Notes under the pieces: generated by a model
Database searches by the model: none
The model's input: the letters and a program-made list of their open reading frames with translations, nothing else
Told to the model about the DNA's origin: nothing
DNA from: Thermoplasmatales archaeon
Lineage (GTDB): Archaea; Thermoplasmatota; E2; DHVEG-1
Direction of reading: 5' to 3'
NCBI GenBank assembly: GCA_023140035.1
Contig: JAGLML010000042.1
Coordinates: 1 to 8,571 of the forward strand
DNA: 8,571 nt
Part shown: piece after piece, positions 6,784-8,571 of the stretch
How the letters are laid out: every line of letters starts with the position of its first letter
Position numbering within the stretch: the stretch's first letter is position 1
Program-made: the position numbers and the translations under genes

Positions 6784-8220
6784 TTATATGCCGCCACCTG
6801 GGTTAACCTTTACAAAGAACAAGAATACAAACCCATCTTGCTGTCTCATATCTGATGGTCCGTCTTGTATCCAAGCTTCCACGGTGATCTCTGTTGGTCC
6901 AAATCCAAATATTAGACCCGAACTTATAGTTGCTTCTCCATTTGCGGGAACGGTTAAACCTTCCCCGGTCGTCTCTTTACCAATAAAAGCACCGCCGGCT
7001 AGTGTGATCTTCCAATTTACATCAGTAAATTCAATATCTCCATCGTTTTGAATCACCGTACCTACTTTAAGTAATCCACCATCAATACTTCCTATTTCAA
7101 TTCTTGGTCCAGCAATTTCAACGCTCAATGGATCTGACCATGGCCCATCCATAGTATCTTTAGCCTTAAGTCTGACACCAAAGGTGTTTGCATAGGTCCA
7201 GGTATGACTTGCTTCTACCTGGGTGCCTGAAGCATACGGCCCAAGCCACCCGCTGTCTGTACCATCGCCCCAATCAAAGAGATAATAAATATCATCCCCA
7301 TCAGGATCTGTTGTACTTCCTGTATAGGTATATTCTACATCTATTACTCCGCTCGTCGGTCCAGAAGGGGGATTTGGTTTGTTAGGTGCACCACTTGCAC
7401 TAGGAGTCGCAGCTATTGTTTCATCATTGTAATATGCATCGAAAGGATCTCCTGAAGGTGGATCTGCATATCCTTGATGCCATTCAGAATTAAAAACTGC
7501 AAGAATTACCTGGATATTATCCATGGTTATATCAGGGTTATTCCATGAGGATCCATCCCATACCGTGTTAGCTGTAAATGACTCTCCTGCAGGTATTGAA
7601 ATATCCTGATTGAACGCATAATCCAAAAATCCATGGTTGTAATCTGCATTTCCACTATCTTTCCACCTTGAGACTATTTCTACAACATATACACGTAAAT
7701 GCCCAGTGTATTCAGAGGCTTCATTATTCTGAATACTTACATCAATATCCATCTGCTCACCTCCAAGCCAAAAGACATCCATGGTGGCATATATATCTGG
7801 AACAGCTCGTGCCCCACATAGATCCATTTTACTGGTATAGGAAGGCCAAGTATCATATCCACCGACTAATACTTCATATCCTCCATCAAAAAAAGAAGTT
7901 GGATATGAGTGTTGGTTATACTCATTGATTCTCTGTACAGCTATTGGGTTTGAATCAACTAGTTCAACATATTCAAAATCATAGTCGCCATTAGCATATA
8001 TATCGTGCATAACAGCATTTGTAAATTGACACCAGTAACACCAGGAGCCAGTTCCAACTTCTACTAATACTGTATGTGTATAATCACGATTTCCACCACC
8101 TGTATTTTCAAAATCTATGGTCTCAAAATCAAGTTCTTCGTTGTCACTATTCAGTGCAACAGCTCCAAATCCGCTCAGGATTAATATTCCCATTATACAT
8201 ATAGGCATGATTTTTTTCAT
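6784..8220 (-). CDS. Secreted thioredoxin-fold protein (CYWC) with PKD domain, Omp28-like
   Basis: The product has 478 residues. A signal peptide covers about 1-22 (MKKIMPIC, hydrophobic core, AVA/L); no lipobox is evident. A thioredoxin-like domain (about 48-130) has HTVLVEVGTGSWCYWC with CxxC at C61-C64 and SYPTSFFDGG with the cis-Pro at P107. A beta-sandwich (about 140-250) follows in the way seen in Omp28-like proteins. A PKD domain spans about 278-369 (DPDGDDIYYLFDWGDG, SHTWTYANTFGVRLKAKD). The C-terminal beta module (about 370-478; GPRIEIGSIDGGLLKVGTV ... GFVFLFFVKVNPGGGI) is of a type I know from Thermoplasmata exported proteins. C135 is the only other mature cysteine. The likely role is thiol-disulfide chemistry outside the membrane, but partner and direction are unknown; it may instead be structural. 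The start at 8220 has GGGGG 6 nt upstream; ATG 8247 would precede the expected transcript start. It has its own promoter and terminator. Confidence 0.87.
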   Translation of the reverse strand: MKKIMPICIMGILILSGFGAVALNSDNEELDFETIDFENTGGGNRDYTHTVLVEVGTGSWCYWCQFTNAVMHDIYANGDYDFEYVELVDSNPIAVQRINEYNQHSYPTSFFDGGYEVLVGGYDTWPSYTSKMDLCGARAVPDIYATMDVFWLGGEQMDIDVSIQNNEASEYTGHLRVYVVEIVSRWKDSGNADYNHGFLDYAFNQDISIPAGESFTANTVWDGSSWNNPDITMDNIQVILAVFNSEWHQGYADPPSGDPFDAYYNDETIAATPSASGAPNKPNPPSGPTSGVIDVEYTYTGSTTDPDGDDIYYLFDWGDGTDSGWLGPYASGTQVEASHTWTYANTFGVRLKAKDTMDGPWSDPLSVEIAGPRIEIGSIDGGLLKVGTVIQNDGDIEFTDVNWKITLAGGAFIGKETTGEGLTVPANGEATISSGLIFGFGPTEITVEAWIQDGPSDMRQQDGFVFLFFVKVNPGGGI

Positions 8221-8226
8221 ATTTGT

Positions 8227-8263
8227 CCCCCTAACATCAATTAACACACGTTAATTATATATA
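8227..8263 (-). promoter_or_regulatory. Box A and ribosome binding site of the thioredoxin-like gene
   Basis: On the minus strand TATATATAA (8263-8255) is a strong box A; the expected transcript start is near 8234. The short leader carries GGGGG (8231-8227), 6 nt before ATG 8220, inside TTAGGGGGACAAAT. The peptidase gene has the closely similar TTAAGGGGGATAAA. Confidence 0.65.
8239..8256. promoter_or_regulatory. Candidate operator: AATTAAC-N4-GTTAATT dyad
   Basis: AATTAAC (8239-8245) and GTTAATT (8250-8256) are perfect 7-bp inverse arms around ACAC. The dyad touches the downstream edge of box A and lies before the expected start point, where a dimeric regulator would block transcription factor or polymerase binding. 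The regulator is unknown. This is inference from position and symmetry. Confidence 0.4.
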
Positions 8264-8302
8264 GTTTCCGTGGTATAAAAAACTAACTATGTATCCTATC
8301 TA

Positions 8303-8330
8303 AAATATAAAAAACCAATAATTTCAAAAA
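8303..8330 (-). terminator. Candidate T-tract terminator of birA
   Basis: On the minus strand, just after the birA stop codon, T5 (8330-8326), T6 (8314-8309) and a further T-rich stretch follow with no clear hairpin. Archaeal polymerases can terminate at T tracts alone, and the next gene has its own box A. Confidence 0.4.
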
Positions 8331-8335
8331 CAAAG

Positions 8336-8571
8336 CTAATTTTCAATATAAAAACTATCTCCACTCGCAACTTTTTTCCGTTCTCCTGAATCTCCGATAA
8401 CAATCAAAAAACCCGATTGATCAATATCGTATGCTTTTCCTATTATCTGTTCTGAAGCTGTATTAATTCTCACTCTTCTTCCAAGGGTATCAGATTGATT
8501 TTTCCATTCTTTTAAAATAGAATCGTACTTTTTACCTAGAAAAAGTTTGTAGTATTTATCAAAATTAAATA
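8336..8571 (-). CDS. birA: Biotin protein ligase, C-terminal part (N-terminus beyond right edge)
   Basis: Only the last 77 residues and the TAG stop are in the window. BirA activates biotin with ATP and attaches it to a lysine of biotin-dependent carboxylases or decarboxylases in the cytoplasm. The visible part ends the catalytic domain (FDKYYKLFLGKKYDSILKEW), then reads SDTLGRRVRINTASEQ and IIGKAYDIDQSGFLIV. It closes with GERKKVASGDSFYIEN. This matches the end of the BPL catalytic domain and the small SH3-like BPL_C domain (typically SDTLGK.V, G.A.DID..G.L.V, V.SGDV). The active-site region and any N-terminal DNA-binding domain are outside the window, so regulatory ability cannot be judged. 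It is transcribed in the same direction as the thioredoxin-like gene, but that gene has its own promoter. Confidence 0.9.
   Translation of the reverse strand, partial: FNFDKYYKLFLGKKYDSILKEWKNQSDTLGRRVRINTASEQIIGKAYDIDQSGFLIVIGDSGERKKVASGDSFYIEN

Noticed and set aside
6611..7051. 146-codon plus-strand ORF over the 3' end of the thioredoxin-like gene
   Set aside because: It is antisense to a clear coding gene and its terminator, and the composition reads as a shadow. The same holds for plus-strand ORFs within 818-2189, 4885-5468 and 7188-7928 and for minus-strand ORFs inside 3483-3722 and 5087-5296.
8221..8247. Upstream ATG adding 9 residues to the thioredoxin-like protein
   Set aside because: It lies within the candidate operator before the expected transcript start, and GGGGG is correctly spaced for ATG 8220.

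Overview
The window looks archaeal and most resembles Thermoplasmatota or a related euryarchaeal lineage. Four signs point there: TATA-like box A elements about 25 nt before short leaders, G-rich Shine-Dalgarno sites, a tRNA gene with no encoded CCA, and secreted proteins ending in beta-sandwich modules that I know from Thermoplasmata-type genomes. The DNA is AT-rich throughout. The taxonomic call comes from pattern recognition, not a database search.

Layout, left to right. 1-3013 (minus) is one very long, uninterrupted reading frame that runs off the left edge. It encodes an exported multidomain protein: signal peptide, lamin-tail domain, Ig/CARDB-like modules, second lamin-tail domain, phospholipase D-like HKD domain. 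Directly upstream, with its ribosome binding site almost touching the tRNA 3' end, is tRNA-Cys(GCA) at 3028-3098 (minus). The two are probably one transcript, and the protein appears to lack an ATG, GTG or TTG start. A short divergent promoter region (3099-3292) separates this unit from asnA (3293-4420, plus), an ammonia-dependent asparagine synthetase of mainly bacterial type.

The 322-bp gap 4421-4742 lies between convergent genes. It holds a candidate asnA terminator, a strong 58-nt bulged hairpin (4567-4624) of unknown role and a good terminator for the next minus-strand gene; I see no convincing gene there.

4743-6566 (minus) encodes a secreted C39-like (papain-fold) cysteine peptidase whose Cys and His motifs are split by an inserted jelly-roll module, followed by a C-terminal Ig-like domain. 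6784-8220 (minus) encodes a secreted thioredoxin-fold protein with a CYWC motif, a PKD domain and a C-terminal beta-sandwich. Each has its own box A, GGGGG ribosome binding site and terminator, so they are separate units with near-identical leaders. 8336-8571 (minus) is the C-terminal end of biotin protein ligase (BirA), cut by the right edge.

Three of the five proteins are predicted to be exported. A cell-surface programme is plausible: a peptidase, a thiol-disulfide protein that could maintain the redox state of cysteine-containing exported proteins, and a polymer-binding phosphodiesterase-like protein. This link is inference from proximity. asnA, tRNA-Cys and birA are housekeeping genes with no clear tie to the secreted set. 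No insertion sequence, CRISPR array or phage gene was seen.
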